Both the position numbers and the translations under genes were made by a program. The notes beneath the pieces were generated by a model, which had not been told where the DNA came from, ran no database searches, and saw nothing but the letters and a program-made list of their open reading frames with translations. Shown here piece by piece: positions 36,939 through 46,182 of a stretch of DNA of 64,000 nucleotides (its first letter is position 1; every line of letters begins with the position of its first letter). Origin of the DNA: Cyanobacterium sp. Dongsha4 (GTDB lineage: Bacteria; Cyanobacteriota; Cyanobacteriia; Cyanobacteriales; Cyanobacteriaceae). Location of the stretch: assembly GCF_036345015.1 (NCBI RefSeq), contig NZ_CP084098.1:3423326-3487325 (forward strand), in the 5' to 3' direction.

Positions 36939-37887
36939 GAAAACAGGCAGATAGTAAGCTGAATATAACAAACCATCAACTAACTACTGCCCTATGTTTA
37001 ATTTAGATTATTTATTTTGTCATGTCGATGATTTCTGCCAACAATTTGAGCCTCAATGGCAACAAAAACTTATCTCTCATGGTGCTGTCCAACGTGTTCG
37101 TACTAAAAGTCTCTGTTTAAGTGAAATTATGACTATTCTCATTGCTTTTCACCAAAATCATTACCGTAATTTCAAACATTTTTATCTTAATCACGTTCAA
37201 CAATATTGGACTTCTGCTTTTCCCAAACTTCCCAGTTATCAACGTTTTGTCCAATGGATTCCATCAACGATTATTCCCTTGTGTGTTTACCTCAAGCACT
37301 GTTTTGGTAACTGTACCGGAATTAGTTTTATTGATTCTACTAAGATCCAAGTTTGTCATAATCGCCGTATTCGCCAACATAAAGTATTTAAAAATTTAGC
37401 TCAAAGAGGCAAAACCTCTGTGGATTGGTTTTTTGGTTTTAAACTCCATCTGGTAGTCAATGAACTGGGGGAAATTGTGAATATGAGTTTAACCCCAGGT
37501 AATGTCGATGACCGTAAACCTGTAGTCGATCTTTTAAAAGAGCTTTGGGGAAAAGTTTTTGGTGATAGAGGTTATGTCTCACAAAAATTAGCCACAAAGC
37601 TACTGAAAGATTTTGGTATTGAGTTTTTTGCCAAACCCAGACGCAATATGAAGAACAAATTAATGAGACTTCATGACAAACTTTTATCTCGGAAACGAGC
37701 GATTGTCGAAACAATCAATGATCAGCTCAAAAACATATCACAAATAGAACATTCTCGTCATCGTTCACCAATAAATTTCTGTGTCAATATATTATGTGGG
37801 TTAATCGCATATTGTCATCAACCAAAAAAGCCCCACCTTTCCTTAGAATGGATTTTACCTCAATCTGCTTAACCAAAACTCAGGTTA
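36920..37887 (+). mobile_element. IS982-family insertion sequence, apparently intact
   Basis: Terminal inverted repeats TAACCTCAGTTTTGGATAAG (36920-36939) and the inverse of 37868-37887, TAACCTGAGTTTTGGTTAAG, match in 18 of 20 positions. They enclose one full transposase gene; total length is about 968 bp, normal for the family. No target duplication is visible: the left flank (GGAAGTTTAGT) is psbA and the right flank (GGGAAAATTACA) lies inside a decayed IS5-like transposase gene. Confidence 0.9.
36994..37872 (+). CDS. IS982-family transposase
   Basis: A 292-residue DDE transposase, full length for IS982. The first catalytic Asp is in ISFIDSTKIQVCHNRRI (~110), the second in FGDRGYVSQKL (~190), and the final Glu in RAIVETINDQLKNI (~240). 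The block HKVFKNLAQRGKTSVDWFFG with FKLHLVVNELGEI is the family signature. The frame is intact, so the element may still be mobile. The stop codon at 37870-37872 lies just inside the right inverted repeat. Confidence 0.92.
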   Translation: MFNLDYLFCHVDDFCQQFEPQWQQKLISHGAVQRVRTKSLCLSEIMTILIAFHQNHYRNFKHFYLNHVQQYWTSAFPKLPSYQRFVQWIPSTIIPLCVYLKHCFGNCTGISFIDSTKIQVCHNRRIRQHKVFKNLAQRGKTSVDWFFGFKLHLVVNELGEIVNMSLTPGNVDDRKPVVDLLKELWGKVFGDRGYVSQKLATKLLKDFGIEFFAKPRRNMKNKLMRLHDKLLSRKRAIVETINDQLKNISQIEHSRHRSPINFCVNILCGLIAYCHQPKKPHLSLEWILPQSA

Positions 37888-38332
37888 GGGAAAATTACAT
37901 TTAGCGGTAGATGAAAAAACAGGTGAAATTCTGGTAGCGGAGGTAACAACAAATGATTGTCATGATAGTGATGTACTAAAAAGTTGATTAGAAATAATTG
38001 AGGGTGAAATAGAACAAGTATCCACCGATGGTGCTTACGACAAAAGAAAATGCTATCAAGCAATAGAAGAAAGAGGGGCAAAAGCAATAATACCACCACA
38101 AAAAAAAGGCAAAAAATGGTCAGATATGGATGGCGACAGAAATAAAAACATTGACAGAATCGAAGAAATAGGAAGAAAAGAATGGAAACAAGAAAGTGGC
38201 TATCATCGACGTTCTATCTCAGAGACAACAATGTTTAGGTTAAAAACAATATTTGGAGGTAAAGTAAGTAGTAGAAATTTTGATAACCAGGCAGTAGAAC
38301 TATTTGTTCAATGTCTGTTGTCTCATGAATGA
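37888..38332 (+). pseudogene. IS5-like (IS903-type) transposase remnant
   Basis: One frame reads GKLHLAVDEKTGEILVAEVT, then TNDCHDSDVLKS, an in-frame TGA at 37985-37987, and goes on with GEIEQVSTDGAYDKRKCYQA, IPPQKKGKKW and ESGYHRRSISETTMFRLKTI to a TGA at 38330. This is the C-terminal half of an IS5-type DDE transposase, with the second Asp in STDGAYD and the Y-x2-R-x-x-x-E-x-x-MFR signature carrying the final Glu. The N-terminal half is absent because the IS982 right end abuts it. A likely right terminal repeat, the inverse of GGCTTTGTTGCATGAATTAA, ends at 38471. Confidence 0.85.
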
Positions 38333-38446
38333 GACAAATAGCTAAACCAGATAGCGATATAGTTAATAACAAATAAATACAAGGGTTGTGTGATCGAGCA
38401 GTGCTTCAGCTTCGCTGACATCGCACCTGTTGAAACAAAATTCCCT

Positions 38447-38471
38447 ATTTATTAATTCATGCAACAAAGCC
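38447..38471. repeat. Right terminal inverted repeat of the IS5-like remnant
   Basis: Read inversely the sequence is GGCTTTGTTGCATGAATTAA..., which resembles the GGCTTTGTTGAATAAATC ends of IS903-type elements. It lies 115 bp after the transposase stop, a suitable place for the element's end. The matching left end is not in the window. Confidence 0.5.
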
Positions 38472-38587
38472 ATTAATAACTCCTGACTCTTTACTTGTTT
38501 CTCTCTAATATCAAGTTCGGATGATCACTTATAATTAAAATAGTTGCATCTATATCAATAACAACGGCAAAAAAAGTAACTCTAGTC

Positions 38588-38935
38588 AATCATATTGACT
38601 TACCAGAACTCTACAAAAAGTATCGCTGTTCAAATAATCCTATTTCCCGTAGTCATTATCATATTATTTGGCTGATAGCACAAGGTCAAACAGTAAAGCA
38701 CACTGCTGAAATTACTGGCTATAGCACTACTTGAATTTATCAATAGATATAACGATGAAGGAGTAAAGGCTTTGGGGATCAAAGAAAAAACCCTGCTGGA
38801 AAAGAAGCTTTACTCACAGATTTAGACCAAGTCAACTTGTGGCAAGTATTATCTAAACCTTCACCCTGTGGGGGATTATGGAATAGTCGAAAAGTAGCTG
38901 AATGGTTATGCCAATTAACTAAAATAATTCTTTAG
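38588..38935 (+). pseudogene. IS630-like transposase N-terminal remnant
   Basis: Three stretches in shifting frames add up to the N-terminal helix-turn-helix part of an IS630-type transposase: DLPELYKKYRCSNNPISRSH with HIIWLIAQGQTVKHTAEITG and YSTT then a stop; RYNDEGVKALG; and DQRKNPAGKEALLTDLDQVN followed by LWQVLSKPSPCGGLWNSRKV and AEWLCQLTK to a TAG at 38934. At least one stop and two frameshifts are needed, so it is dead. The catalytic half is missing. Its end overlaps the 3' end of the first glycosyltransferase gene on the other strand by about 17 bp. Confidence 0.75.
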
Positions 38936-40088
38936 TTTTTAATAATGTTTGATAAATGGCTTCAAATTGTTTTACCATTTCATTCGCATCAAATAAGCGG
39001 GAAATTTTGATTTGGGCATTTTTACCTAAACGATGTGCTTCATTAGGATTTTCGATTAGATACAACAAATATTCCGCTACTTGGTCAATATTTCCTGGCT
39101 CAAAAATTAATCCACACTCTTTATGGGTAATTACTTCGGGAATACCGCCTAATCTTGGTACGACTACTGGTAAACCAGTTATTGCCGCTTCGATCATTGA
39201 TCTACCCATTGCCTCCCAAAGGGAAGTAAAACAGAAAATGTCAGAACTTTGTAGGATTTCAGGTACATTTTTGCAAGCTCCTAAAAATTTGACGTTGTTT
39301 TCTAGTTTTTCATTTTTGACTTGTGTTTCCAATTGCGATCGTAACTCTCCATCTCCCACTAATAAAAGTACGGCTTCAGGATGTTTTGCTACTACTTTCA
39401 CAAAAGCGGAAATTAATAAATAAGGAGCTTTTTGAGGATCTAACCTCCCAACCATGACAATAACAGGGCATGATGGAGATAATCCTAAATTTTGACGTAT
39501 TATATCTCTATCATATTTTTGAGTTAATTTGTCTAAATCAATGCCTGTATAAATAGTTTGGGAAGCATTCCAATCTAATAAACCATACTTTAGAGCTTCT
39601 TGACGATCTACGTCACTCAGTGTGGTGATGTAGTCACTACATGTTCTAACACTTTTTTCTAAAGAAATATACATTTGTTTTTGCCAACGAGGCATTTGAT
39701 CATGAAAAGGAAAGCCGTGAATGGTATGGATAATAACGGAATCCCCTACATACTTAGCCGCCCAACGTCCTAGTAAACCGGCTTTAGTACTATGGGTATG
39801 AATAATATCAAACTTTTCTCTTTTTAATAGGGCAGTAATTTCCCAAAAGGCTGAAATATCATTGATAGGACTAATTTCTCGAACTAAGTGAGGAATAGGA
39901 TGAAATTGATCACTCACCTCTTGTGCCCAATCTAACCATTCTCCATTTGGGTTTGACGCAACGTGAACATCAAATAAATCACGATCAAGTTTTTTGACAG
40001 TAATTAAAGTATTATCTTGGGCTCCACCCACTGCTAATCTAGTGATTAAGTGTAGAACTTTTATTTTTTTTGATTTTAAATTATTCAT
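38919..40088 (-). CDS. GT4-family glycosyltransferase
   Basis: A 389-residue GT-B fold transferase. The N-terminal acceptor domain begins VLHLITRLAVGGAQDNTLIT, where GGAQ is the glycine-rich loop. HTHSTKAGLLGRWAAK (~95) and HTIHGFPFHD follow. The C-terminal donor domain has VIVMVGRLDPQKAPYLLISA (~210) and the EX7E motif in SLWEAMGRSMIEAAITGLPV (~290). It should add a sugar from a nucleotide donor to a growing lipid-linked glycan on the cytosolic face. It is the last gene of the leftward polysaccharide cluster and overlaps the preceding sulfotransferase gene by 8 bp. Confidence 0.9.
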   Translation of the reverse strand: MNNLKSKKIKVLHLITRLAVGGAQDNTLITVKKLDRDLFDVHVASNPNGEWLDWAQEVSDQFHPIPHLVREISPINDISAFWEITALLKREKFDIIHTHSTKAGLLGRWAAKYVGDSVIIHTIHGFPFHDQMPRWQKQMYISLEKSVRTCSDYITTLSDVDRQEALKYGLLDWNASQTIYTGIDLDKLTQKYDRDIIRQNLGLSPSCPVIVMVGRLDPQKAPYLLISAFVKVVAKHPEAVLLLVGDGELRSQLETQVKNEKLENNVKFLGACKNVPEILQSSDIFCFTSLWEAMGRSMIEAAITGLPVVVPRLGGIPEVITHKECGLIFEPGNIDQVAEYLLYLIENPNEAHRLGKNAQIKISRLFDANEMVKQFEAIYQTLLKTKELF

Positions 40089-40929
40089 GATGATTTTTTT
40101 TCTGTCGCCAATGGGATAAATCTTTGGACATTAAATTTTCGACAAAGACTATATCAGACTCGTATAATTCTAAAAGATAATCGTATTCTTGATCGCTCAG
40201 AGGGATGATTCTTTCCTCTCCTCCTGTATATATTTTTTGTAATCCTAAATCTTTTAATTTTTCTACTAAATTGTGTAATTTATACTCTCGCATTTTGATT
40301 GCTACTTCCGAAGCTATTTTTGCTAACCAAGGATATTTAGACATCATCTGACTATTAATTTTTTCGGAAGCAATAATCGGTAAATCAATGATGGATATTT
40401 GTAAAAACTGACAAACCTCTTGCCATACTTGTTGAGGATTATCCTGAATATCATCGAGTAAAATTAATTTAACTTGTTTAGAGGTAAATTTATCTAACCA
40501 TCGGGGTATATACTCAGCATAATGACCCGATGTGATGATACGAGGCATTTTTTCAATGGCTTCTTTAAATTGATTGCTAACTCGTCCTTTATTTAAATGA
40601 TGACGATGTAAAGATATTGCTTTAGAAATAGGGTTTCTCAGGGAAATAATAATCTTACAGTCTGAATTAATAGCGTATATTCGCTCAATTGACTTTTCAA
40701 AATCAAAATAAGATGGTCCTATTTCTCCTATTATTTTATGACCATCTGTTGTTGAAAAATAATCACGATACCAATCTAATCCTTTGTTGTAGTACAAATC
40801 AAAAAACATGGTTTCTTTTGTACCTGAAGGCAAAGAAATAGAAGGATGACAGGCTAAAACTTTATTTAACCAAGTTGAACCTGTCTTTTGTGGTCCGATG
40901 CCGATAAAGTCCACTGAAAATTGTGTCAT
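40081..40929 (-). CDS. PAPS-dependent sulfotransferase 1
   Basis: A 282-residue soluble sulfotransferase. The 5'-phosphosulfate loop GPQKTGSTWL lies at ~12-21 and the 3'-phosphate-binding segment IISLRNPISKAISLHRHH at ~100-118, both near consensus. It transfers sulfate from PAPS to a hydroxyl of an acceptor, here probably a glycan. The ATG at 40929 (MTQFSVDFIGIGPQ) is preferred over one 12 codons upstream because sulfotransferases start just before the PAPS loop. The 3' end overlaps the glycosyltransferase gene by 8 bp, showing an operon. Confidence 0.9.
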   Translation of the reverse strand: MTQFSVDFIGIGPQKTGSTWLNKVLACHPSISLPSGTKETMFFDLYYNKGLDWYRDYFSTTDGHKIIGEIGPSYFDFEKSIERIYAINSDCKIIISLRNPISKAISLHRHHLNKGRVSNQFKEAIEKMPRIITSGHYAEYIPRWLDKFTSKQVKLILLDDIQDNPQQVWQEVCQFLQISIIDLPIIASEKINSQMMSKYPWLAKIASEVAIKMREYKLHNLVEKLKDLGLQKIYTGGEERIIPLSDQEYDYLLELYESDIVFVENLMSKDLSHWRQKKNHHE

Positions 40930-41044
40930 AAAAAATACCACTTCAGAATTCCTAATTAATGTCAATCGTAATTAAGTTTTAAGTAAAGTTTTATATCATC
41001 TTTATCTAAACAGTTACTATAAAATTAATGAATCTATCTTTCAC

Positions 41045-42241
41045 TTATTTTGTGTAATCCCCGTTATTTATTGATTGAACAAAAGTTTGCCAAAATTCAT
41101 TCCTACGTTGTTCTAATACATTGTGGCTATAATCACTTGCTCTTTGCCAATTTCTTTGTGCTTGTCGTTGTTGCCAATGACGATTATTTACCACTTTAAC
41201 CAATAATTCTCCCAATTGATTAATATTCCCCGGAGTAATCAGGTTTTCTTGTTCTAATAATTCTGGAATACCAGCAACGTTAGAAGCAATACAAGGACAG
41301 CCTCTACTCATTGCTTCAATTAATGCCCTTGGTAAACCTTCCTTAAAACTAGGCTGAAGATAAATATCGATTTTATCCAACCATTGAAAAACAGATTCAC
41401 CGCCAGGTAAAACACCATCAAAAAAAGTTACATCACCAATTCCCAATGATTTAGCTAGTTTTTCCCAATAATCAGCATCTCCCCCTCCTAAAACTCTAAA
41501 CTCAAATATGGGCAATTCATCACGAACGTTTCTTAAAGCAGACAATACCGTTTGAATTCCTTTAAATTGCCCTCGGAGAGTACCAATTAATCCAAATATA
41601 ACTTTTTTTTGTCCCGAAGAATTAATTCGATTAAGTCTTTCCCTTAAAACAGGAAGTGATGGCTGAGGAATTTGTACATTTGAGCAATTCGTGGTTTTTC
41701 CTTTATTACACGGGTAACGTTTTTGGAGAAATTGATCCGTTACGTATAAGACAAATTTAGATTTGGCAACTGCTTGTTTCATTCGCCAAGTTGAAATTGG
41801 GGCATACAATTTCCCCTGTAAACTGCCATAATTCCATAAGCCGTCCCAAGGACATCCCACCACTTCAACTGCCCAAGGTTTACCATAATGAAAGGCTCTA
41901 TCAATAGCTAATAAACCTATTTCGCTAGGCAAACGAGCAATAACAGCATCGACATCTTGAAGAGATTTGTCCATTATATCGATGGTTTTTTTTCTCATCA
42001 ATATTCGACTGGTAATATTGGAAATATTCGGCATTAATTGAAAACTAACCCTGTCGGCACTAGATTCAATTAAATCATGTATAGTCTTATTTTTCGGCTT
42101 TTTACCTAAACGACCAACAACAGTAACTCCATCAAATACTTTTAGATAACGACTCCAAAGAGAAGAATCAAATTGCGACTCAGAAAATACTTTTCTTTCA
42201 TCTGGTATGAATCTATGATCATGTGCGAAAACAACTTTCAT
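41045..42241 (-). CDS. GT4-family glycosyltransferase
   Basis: A 398-residue GT-B glycosyltransferase starting MKVVFAHDHRFIPDERKVFS at 42241; an upstream in-frame start would add 18 hydrophobic residues that do not fit the family. The donor half has VIFGLIGTLRGQFKGIQTVL (~225), FRVLGGGDADYWEKLA and the EX7E motif in FKEGLPRALIEAMSRGCPCI (~315), followed by SNVAGIPELL. The N-terminal half contains VGCPWDGLWNYGS, unusual among GT4 enzymes and resembling transferases of capsule loci. The sugar is not predictable. Member of the leftward cluster. Confidence 0.88.
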   Translation of the reverse strand: MKVVFAHDHRFIPDERKVFSESQFDSSLWSRYLKVFDGVTVVGRLGKKPKNKTIHDLIESSADRVSFQLMPNISNITSRILMRKKTIDIMDKSLQDVDAVIARLPSEIGLLAIDRAFHYGKPWAVEVVGCPWDGLWNYGSLQGKLYAPISTWRMKQAVAKSKFVLYVTDQFLQKRYPCNKGKTTNCSNVQIPQPSLPVLRERLNRINSSGQKKVIFGLIGTLRGQFKGIQTVLSALRNVRDELPIFEFRVLGGGDADYWEKLAKSLGIGDVTFFDGVLPGGESVFQWLDKIDIYLQPSFKEGLPRALIEAMSRGCPCIASNVAGIPELLEQENLITPGNINQLGELLVKVVNNRHWQQRQAQRNWQRASDYSHNVLEQRRNEFWQTFVQSINNGDYTK

Positions 42242-42395
42242 AAAAGAATTATTAATAAAATTGGAAACATAGTAGATAAATAAACAAGTGACCAATAATT
42301 AATATTGGTATCATCAACGAAATTAATTCAAGAATCTAAATTTCTTTTTGCCTCTCTATTTTTCGTTACTTCAAAAGTTTGATGTAACATCCAAA

Positions 42396-43514
42396 TTATT
42401 TATTTATTAAATTCAGGAAAGCCGCTTCATAATGACTGACAATAACTTCTGGAGAAAAAGCTTTTGCTCTCGATATTCCCTGTTTTTGTAATTTTTCTTT
42501 TAACTGCTGATCTTGTAAAACTTTTAATAAGCAATTTGCTAAAGCATGAGGTTCTCTGACCGGTGCAACTAAACCATCAACATTATTAGTAATAATTTCT
42601 TGAGGTCCAAAAGGGCAATTCGTTGATACCACAGCAGTCTTGCAGGCCATAGCTTCCACTATAACATTACCAAATCCTTCATATAAAGAAGAAAGAGCAA
42701 AAACATCTGCTTTAGCGATATACTTATAAGGGTTATCTTTAAATCCTAAAAAATTAACAAAAGGTTTAAGATCTAAATTAATTATTTGTTGTTCTAATGA
42801 ATTTTTCAGTTTTCCCTCCCCCAAAATCCAAAGTTCAGCAGGAATTTTCTTTCTAACTTCATAAAAAGCTTCTATAAGACAAGGATAGTCTTTTTGTTCA
42901 GTAAGTCTTCCACAAGAAACTATTATGGGATTTGAAGTCAATATGTTTGCCGGAAGGGGTTCTTGAGCTAGGCTTAATACTCTTTCATCAAAACCGATAT
43001 TGTATATGACCTGTATTTTTTTTTCAATAGCAGGGACTATGTTTAACAAATCATCTAGTACTCCTTGAGATAGGGAAATAACTAAATCAGCTTTTGGATA
43101 AGTCATAGCAATAAACGGCAATAATGTTTTGTATTTGTATGACGGGGGATTTTGAACACAAAGCGACAATTTTGGTTTCGGATTTAATCCCAAACAAGTC
43201 AAAATTGCTATAACATTAGGCCTATCCATTACTGAACATACTATATCAGGTTGTTCTTTTTTTATTAATGCACGTAAAGGACCAATAGACTTTACTAAAC
43301 GCAATGTATTGGAATTTAATTTTCCTGTGAGTAAATGATAAATTTTTATCTCAGGTTTGAGAAACTTTTCATAACTTCCTCCCGAGGAGGCTAAAGCTAA
43401 TGAAACATGGAATTTTGTTTTGTCAATGTAGTTTAATAGACGAAGAAGATGCATTTCCGCACCGCCTTTACCTAAAGAAGAGGTGAAAAAAAGAATTTTA
43501 TGAATTTTTGTCAC
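42396..43514 (-). CDS. GT4-family glycosyltransferase
   Basis: A 372-residue GT-B enzyme. N-terminal loop ILFFTSSLGKGGAEMHLLRL, donor-domain strand IIVSCGRLTEQKDYPCLIEA (~200) and the EX7E motif in SSLYEGFGNVIVEAMACKTA (~280) followed by STNCPFGPQEI. The last pattern is typical of enzymes close to N-acetylgalactosamine and glucose transferases of capsule loci, but donor prediction is only family-level. Its start overlaps the end of the Wzy-like gene by 17 bp, so the two are co-translated. Confidence 0.9.
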   Translation of the reverse strand: MTKIHKILFFTSSLGKGGAEMHLLRLLNYIDKTKFHVSLALASSGGSYEKFLKPEIKIYHLLTGKLNSNTLRLVKSIGPLRALIKKEQPDIVCSVMDRPNVIAILTCLGLNPKPKLSLCVQNPPSYKYKTLLPFIAMTYPKADLVISLSQGVLDDLLNIVPAIEKKIQVIYNIGFDERVLSLAQEPLPANILTSNPIIVSCGRLTEQKDYPCLIEAFYEVRKKIPAELWILGEGKLKNSLEQQIINLDLKPFVNFLGFKDNPYKYIAKADVFALSSLYEGFGNVIVEAMACKTAVVSTNCPFGPQEIITNNVDGLVAPVREPHALANCLLKVLQDQQLKEKLQKQGISRAKAFSPEVIVSHYEAAFLNLINK

Positions 43515-45051
43515 GGATAATAGTAGTAGTTAAAAACTTGTTTTCAGTGTACATTAATATTTGACTTTGTTTACGTTTAAATTTTAACATCCCGAATAAC
43601 CATAACAGGATAAGAGACGGGAAAAATTTGAGCATCCAGCCAATAATTGGACCACTACCAGGAGAAAAACTTGTCAAAGTCAATAAATATAAAAAAATTA
43701 CTCCTGGTTTTCCTGCATGAAAGGTATAAGTTTTTACTAAATATCGATGAAATATACCAAATAGTATAAAAATAATTACAATTCCAAGGACCCCGAAGTT
43801 CCAGTAAGCCTCGCCAACGTTACCGGGTGGAATTCCCGCCGGAGAATTAAAGAATTCTTTTCCTGCAATTCCGCCAATAGCTCTAGGTTTATCTGGCCAA
43901 ATACTACGAGGAATGAATGTTGTCGGGATAGCTAAGTATGAGTAGCCATATAAATAGTCAACCGTTTCTGGGACAAAAGCAAATAATGGATAAGTACTAG
44001 ATTTTGTCCCTGCTCTTTTCACTAACTCTCCCTTGGATGACTCTGAGTCATCTTGACTCCCAAATGTTGACTCAATAGCTTCATTTATGTCTGTTAAAGC
44101 ATTCCAATTAATGGTTTTATCACTACTAATACTACTACGAAAATTACCTAATAAACCAAGAGCAATTAAACCCAGAAAAAAATAGATTAGAATTTTACCC
44201 GCAATCATTTTTTGTTCTCTCAACATCCAAATACATAAAGCTGTACCGACAGGAATGATAATTCCTGAACGAGAGCCGTTAGTAAGGAAAGAAATGCTCA
44301 TTGATAGACCGACACTAACCCAAAACCAGGGTTTGATTAATGCTAGTTTGTCGAGAGCAAACCATAATAAACAAGCGACTAACCCCAGTTGAATAAATGG
44401 TACAAATATAGCATCTCCTTGTGCGGTAATACTCTGAGTTCGTCCCCCTGCCCATGAGAGAAGATGTGCAATTAATCCCCCCCTTTTGTGAATAAACCAA
44501 ATAAATAGGATAAAAGAAAAAGTGATAATAGCGAGAGCTTTAATTTCATATAATTTAGATTTTACCGTAAATAAATCCCGATGATAGCCTTTGACTTTGA
44601 ACAGAAAAAAACCAGCATAGTAGGATACTAAAGCAAGAAATTCATAGAAAGAAATCTGCAATTGTAATTCTGACAATTCTTGAGAACTCCAACCTATGAG
44701 GGCTAAATTATATGGGAGAAAAAAACCAAATGCATCTACATCTCCCATCATTAATCCAGTTAGTTTATTTATCGTCTCTGGAATCTCGCGCATTGAAGAG
44801 AGAAGAAAGCCAAAAATTAATGGATGAAAAAGGCCATAACTCGGCTTTAATATCAGTGGCAAAGCGGAAAGCAAAAAATTAATTAAGATAATCAGGGAAG
44901 TAAAATCAAAACTAGAGTGAGGCGACAAAAATATATCAAGTAATTTGATTAAAAATAAAATTCCCAAAAATATTCTGATAATAAATAGCAGTCCTGGAGA
45001 GATTGAAACAAAAGGGTTATTTTTAAAGCTATTTGTTTTTTTCACTATCAT
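43498..45051 (-). CDS. Wzy-like O-antigen/polysaccharide polymerase
   Basis: A 517-residue membrane protein with about 12 hydrophobic helices and a large non-cytoplasmic loop (~275-400) that carries SYLAIPTTFIPRSIWPDKPR, a motif of oligosaccharide repeat-unit polymerases. These enzymes join lipid-linked repeat units at the periplasmic face. Arg-rich contacts such as NGSRSGIIIPVG near 255 fit the family. Low overall similarity is normal for Wzy, so the call rests on topology, the motif and cluster context. It lies directly before a glycosyltransferase with 17 bp overlap. Confidence 0.8.
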   Translation of the reverse strand: MIVKKTNSFKNNPFVSISPGLLFIIRIFLGILFLIKLLDIFLSPHSSFDFTSLIILINFLLSALPLILKPSYGLFHPLIFGFLLSSMREIPETINKLTGLMMGDVDAFGFFLPYNLALIGWSSQELSELQLQISFYEFLALVSYYAGFFLFKVKGYHRDLFTVKSKLYEIKALAIITFSFILFIWFIHKRGGLIAHLLSWAGGRTQSITAQGDAIFVPFIQLGLVACLLWFALDKLALIKPWFWVSVGLSMSISFLTNGSRSGIIIPVGTALCIWMLREQKMIAGKILIYFFLGLIALGLLGNFRSSISSDKTINWNALTDINEAIESTFGSQDDSESSKGELVKRAGTKSSTYPLFAFVPETVDYLYGYSYLAIPTTFIPRSIWPDKPRAIGGIAGKEFFNSPAGIPPGNVGEAYWNFGVLGIVIIFILFGIFHRYLVKTYTFHAGKPGVIFLYLLTLTSFSPGSGPIIGWMLKFFPSLILLWLFGMLKFKRKQSQILMYTENKFLTTTIIRDKNS

Positions 45052-45073
45052 TATATTAAAATAAGTTTAAAGT

Positions 45074-46132
45074 TTATTTGATCAGAAATTGATCTAAAAA
45101 CCATTTTATTCTTTGACGATATTTATTTCGATATAAGTCTGGCTTATTGTTTTGTACTAATATGCCTATTTCGCTTGGCAAATTATTTTCCACAACCTGA
45201 ATAACTTTAATATTAGCTTCAGGAGTATAATGTTGGCCATCATAAGTATTTGTCTTAGATGTGGTTAAAGATGATGGAATGGAGAAATCATACAATACAT
45301 CAAAAAAACCACTTATTTCAATCATAGATGAAAGATATTTTTCTAATAAATTTTTGTTATAAAGCCTATTCACCACAGTCCAAGCAGATAGCGGTGGAGC
45401 ATAACCAATAAAATATGCTTCGGGAAAAATCAATTTTAATTCTTGATACAGTTGAACAATTGAAGAATCATATTGTGCTTTTTCTTGTTGATTTGTTATT
45501 ATTTTGGGATTAAATTTTCTCATTGGTTTTCTGATTTTAACTTCAAATGTTGAATCATAATAACGAGGTTGAGGTTTGATGGGATTAAAAAGAGTTTGAA
45601 AGGAAAAAATTGTGGTATCTATAGAGAAAAGAGTTTTATAGAAAGGAGTGGGTAACTTTTGAGAACGAATAAACTCCGGAGTTGTATTCTCTTGGGGATA
45701 AGTAAAATTAAATTCATCGACCCCGACATAGACAATTTTGGGATTAAAATTTAGAAATTTTATATATCTTGCATAGTCAATAAAATCTGTAATTTTTCCT
45801 GCACTGAAAGCAAAGTTAAAACAATTATGACCCGAAATTTGACTTGCTGGTAATAGTGTTGTTTTAGAACTTCCAAAAATTAGGCAATCATAGTCTGAAG
45901 TTCGATAATTATTCAAAAATAAGTTTACTTTGGATATGCGTTCATTAATAACACGATTAACCCCAGTAATTTGATTTCCTCGAAAATACCACAGTGGATC
46001 AATCATCCAATTGATACTCGTCAATATCAAAACAAATACGAATATTGTAATTAAGTAAGATTTCAGATAACTCCATAAAGATTTTTTTTTGGAGTTGAAC
46101 AATATTTGTTCTTTAAAACGATTAAGAAGCAT
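45074..46132 (-). CDS. Membrane-anchored SGNH-like protein (acyl transfer partner)
   Basis: A 352-residue protein with one N-terminal membrane anchor (~22-45, SYLITIFVFVLILTSINWMI), then a periplasmic domain. The block DCLIFGSSKTTLLPASQI holds a GSS nucleophile-like site (~85) and YDGQHYTPEAN (~300) a D-x-x-H pair, the layout of SGNH hydrolases such as AlgJ, AlgX and PatB that take acyl groups from an MBOAT protein and place them on a glycan. The MBOAT gene lies directly upstream, 50 bp away, on the same strand. An O-acetyl transferase role is therefore likely; activity is inferred. Confidence 0.7.
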   Translation of the reverse strand: MLLNRFKEQILFNSKKKSLWSYLKSYLITIFVFVLILTSINWMIDPLWYFRGNQITGVNRVINERISKVNLFLNNYRTSDYDCLIFGSSKTTLLPASQISGHNCFNFAFSAGKITDFIDYARYIKFLNFNPKIVYVGVDEFNFTYPQENTTPEFIRSQKLPTPFYKTLFSIDTTIFSFQTLFNPIKPQPRYYDSTFEVKIRKPMRKFNPKIITNQQEKAQYDSSIVQLYQELKLIFPEAYFIGYAPPLSAWTVVNRLYNKNLLEKYLSSMIEISGFFDVLYDFSIPSSLTTSKTNTYDGQHYTPEANIKVIQVVENNLPSEIGILVQNNKPDLYRNKYRQRIKWFLDQFLIK

Positions 46133-46182
46133 TTATGTATAAAAGATAAAAATATTAGCAATAAATATTAAAAATAATAATT

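Noticed and set aside
38126-38332. Independent 68-codon gene
   Set aside because: It is the in-frame tail of the IS5-like transposase remnant, not a gene of its own.
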